Assembly: GCF_008124835.1 (NCBI RefSeq)
Contig: NZ_VNHW01000001.1
Coordinates: forward strand, 248,001 to 312,000
Length of the DNA: 64,000 nt
Direction of reading: 5' to 3'
From: Blastococcus xanthinilyticus
Lineage (GTDB): Bacteria; Actinomycetota; Actinomycetes; Mycobacteriales; Geodermatophilaceae
Shown: positions 62,164 through 64,000 of the stretch, in pieces
How the letters are laid out: the number at the start of each line of letters is the position of its first letter
How positions within the stretch are numbered: the first letter of the stretch is position 1
Translations under genes and position numbers: made by a program
Notes under the pieces: model-generated
Seen by the model: only the letters and a program-made list of their open reading frames with translations
What the model was told of the DNA's origin: nothing
Database searches by the model: none

Positions 62164-64000
62164 GAGGCCACCCGGCCGACCTCGGCGGTGTCCCCGGACC
62201 CGGGACGCGGGTCGCCCTGCTCGGCGGGCCCCTGCGGGGCCAGCGAGCTCTCCACCGCCGCCGTCGGCTCCGCGTCGGGTGCCTGCGCCGGTTCGGCGAC
62301 CGCCATCTGCACCGCCTCCGCCGTCCTCCGGCCGATACCGGGCACCGCCATGAGCTCCTCCACTGTGGCCGCGCGCAGCCGCTTGAGCGATCCGAACTGC
62401 TTCATCAGCGCCTTCCGGCGAGCCTCCCCGAGGCCCGGGACGTCGTCCAGCAGGGAGACCAGCATGCCGGTGGACCGCTTCTGCCGGTGGTACGTGATCG
62501 CGAAGCGGTGGGCCTCGTCGCGCACCCGCTGCAGGAGGTACAGCGCCTCGGAGGTGCGCGGCAGGATGACCGGGTCGCTCTCCCCCGGCAGCCACACCTC
62601 CTCCATGCGCTTGGCCAGCCCGCAGACCGCGACGTCGACGATGCCGAGCTCGTCCAGCGACCGGGCGGCCGCGGCCACCTGGGGGGCGCCGCCGTCGACC
62701 ACCAGCAGGTTCGGCGGGTAGGCGAACCGGCGCGGGCGCCCCTCCTCCGCGGCGATGCCCTGCTCGTCCCTGCGGTCGGCCTCGTCCTTGAGATGGCGGG
62801 CGAACCGGCGGCGGACCACCTCGGCCATCGCCGCGGTGTCGTCGGTGCCCTCGGTGACCGAGAACCGGCGGTAGTCGGACTTCTTCGCCAGGCCGTCCTC
62901 GAACACCACCATCGACGCCACCACGTTGGTGCCCTGCACGTGGCTGATGTCCATGCACTCGATCCGCAGCGGCGCGTCGGGCAGCTCCAGGGCCTCCTGC
63001 AGCTCCGAGAGCGCCAGCGAGCGGGCGGTGAGGTCGCTGCTGCGCTTCACCCGGTGCCGGGCGAAGGCCTCCTTGGCGTTGCGCTCGACGGTCTCCATGA
63101 GGCTGCGCTTGTCGCCGCGCTGGGGCACCCGCAGGGACACCCGCCCACCGCGCAGCTCCTCGAGGAGCTCGACGTAGACGTCGGCGTCGTCCGGGAGCTC
63201 GGGGACCAGCACCTCGCGCGGCACCGCCTCGCCGGCCTCGCCCACGCCCGTCTGCTCGTCGACGCCGCCGTACACCTGCAGCAGGAACTGCTCCACCAGC
63301 TCGCCGGTGCTGACCGCCTCGACCTTGTCGATGATCCAGCCGCGCTGCCCGCGCACCCGGCCGCCGCGCACGTGGAAGACCTGGACGGCGGCCTCCAGCT
63401 CGTCCTGCGCGAACGCGACGACGTCGGCGTCGGTGCCGTCACCCAGGACGACGGCCTGCTTCTCCATGGCGCGCCTGAGGGCGCCGATGTCGTCGCGCAG
63501 CCGGGCGGCCTTCTCGTACTCCATCGCCTGGGCGGCGTCGGCCATCTCCCGCTCGAGCCGCCGGATCATCGAGTCGGTGCGGCCGGCCATGAAGTCGCAG
63601 AAGTCGTCGACGATCTGCCGGTGCTCCTCGGCGCTGACCCGCTGCACGCACGGGGCGGCGCACTTGCCGATGTAGCCGAGCAGGCAGGGCCGGCCGATCT
63701 GGCCGGCGCGCTTGAAGACGCCGTTGGAGCAGGTGCGGGCCGGGAAGACGCGGGTGAGCGTGTCGAGGGTCTCGCGGATCGCCCAGGCGTGCGCGTAGGG
63801 GCCGAAGTAGCGCACGCCCTTCTTCTTGGGCCCGCGCATCACCTGCAGCCGGGGGTACTCCTCGTTCAGCGTCACGGCCAGCGACGGGTAGCTCTTGTCG
63901 TCGCGGTAGCGGACGTTGAAGCGCGGGTCGAACTCCTTGATCCAGTTGTACTCGAGCTGCAGCGCCTCGACCTCGGTGCCGACGACGGTCCACTCGACGG
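62160..64000 (-). CDS. uvrC: Excinuclease ABC subunit C (N-terminus outside window)
   Basis: The visible ~613 residues hold most of UvrC: the end of the GIY-YIG domain ([38 protein letters not shown]; the GIY-YIG motif itself is off the edge), a cysteine region [13 protein letters not shown], the UVR motif [20 protein letters not shown] that contacts UvrB, the RNase H-like nuclease with [24 protein letters not shown] and [13 protein letters not shown], and tandem HhH near the end ([22 protein letters not shown]...[13 protein letters not shown]). The C-terminal ~50 residues are a low-complexity tail. It makes both incisions in nucleotide excision repair. Confidence 0.96.
   Translation of the reverse strand, partial: VEWTVVGTEVEALQLEYNWIKEFDPRFNVRYRDDKSYPSLAVTLNEEYPRLQVMRGPKKKGVRYFGPYAHAWAIRETLDTLTRVFPARTCSNGVFKRAGQIGRPCLLGYIGKCAAPCVQRVSAEEHRQIVDDFCDFMAGRTDSMIRRLEREMADAAQAMEYEKAARLRDDIGALRRAMEKQAVVLGDGTDADVVAFAQDELEAAVQVFHVRGGRVRGQRGWIIDKVEAVSTGELVEQFLLQVYGGVDEQTGVGEAGEAVPREVLVPELPDDADVYVELLEELRGGRVSLRVPQRGDKRSLMETVERNAKEAFARHRVKRSSDLTARSLALSELQEALELPDAPLRIECMDISHVQGTNVVASMVVFEDGLAKKSDYRRFSVTEGTDDTAAMAEVVRRRFARHLKDEADRRDEQGIAAEEGRPRRFAYPPNLLVVDGGAPQVAAAARSLDELGIVDVAVCGLAKRMEEVWLPGESDPVILPRTSEALYLLQRVRDEAHRFAITYHRQKRSTGMLVSLLDDVPGLGEARRKALMKQFGSLKRLRAATVEELMAVPGIGRRTAEAVQMAVAEPAQAPDAEPTAAVESSLAPQGPAEQGDPRPGSGDTAEVGRVAS

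Overview
The window is 64 kb of very GC-rich DNA with short intergenic gaps, many GTG starts and extensive 1-4 bp gene overlaps. It contains whiA, rbpA, opcA, an actinobacterial-type suf operon and the ctaA/ctaB - tkt-tal-pgi-zwf-opcA-pgl - rbpA - secG - tpiA-pgk-gap - whiA-yvcK-rapZ-uvrC chromosomal backbone. This identifies a high-GC actinobacterium. Gene content and protein style suggest Geodermatophilaceae or a close relative (Blastococcus, Geodermatophilus, Modestobacter); that placement is inference. The region is chromosomal. I see no rRNA, tRNA, CRISPR array, insertion sequence or prophage.

Layout. 0-5.3 kb: an NmrA-like reductase divergent from a MarR regulator, then an ABC exporter pair facing a two-component system. 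5.3-8.3 kb: an accessory, decaying stretch with a GtrA-like membrane protein whose reading frame runs into antisense debris, an aldo/keto reductase remnant, a truncated copy of the 5' end of the downstream quinone oxidoreductase gene, a frameshifted alpha/beta hydrolase and a frameshifted RibD/DHFR-like gene. 8.4-21.6 kb: quinone oxidoreductase, a MoxR-DUF58-VWA operon, an NlpC/P60 cell-wall hydrolase, an acyl-CoA ligase, a LuxR regulator divergent from a BBE-type flavoprotein, a sirtuin, a two-domain VOC protein and a PAP2 phosphatase. 21.8-34.9 kb: aconitase, SDR, CbiX-like chelatase, DUF881 protein, SnoaL-like protein, ABC exporter, enoyl-CoA hydratase, a small HTH protein, an ABC-F ATPase and a large membrane protein.

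34.9-42 kb is the sufRBD-Rieske-CSUT operon for Fe-S assembly, transcribed leftwards from a promoter that overlaps a likely SufR site. 42-44.4 kb holds heme A and heme O synthesis genes. 44.5-53.2 kb carries the pentose phosphate genes. 53.2-58.9 kb holds rbpA, secG, a solute-binding protein and the gap-pgk-tpiA glycolytic operon. 59.1-64 kb is whiA-yvcK-rapZ-uvrC, with uvrC running off the right edge.

Unexplained structure. (1) A dispersed element of about 98 bp occurs three times (9383, 31255, 43078 reversed). It has two 7-bp hairpins, each closed over a GGA triloop and 70-72 nt apart. Hairpin 2 shows compensatory changes between copies, and hairpin 1 keeps a G-U wobble on one strand only. 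(2) A different palindromic element with a 20-bp internal repeat occurs twice (18798, 59011); in one copy it supplies a stop codon. (3) A 6C-RNA-like hairpin has its own -10 box at 12.9 kb. (4) There is a recurrent leaderless promoter architecture: (T/C)ANNNT, 6-8 nt, then the start codon. (5) A 20-codon upstream ORF overlaps zwf.
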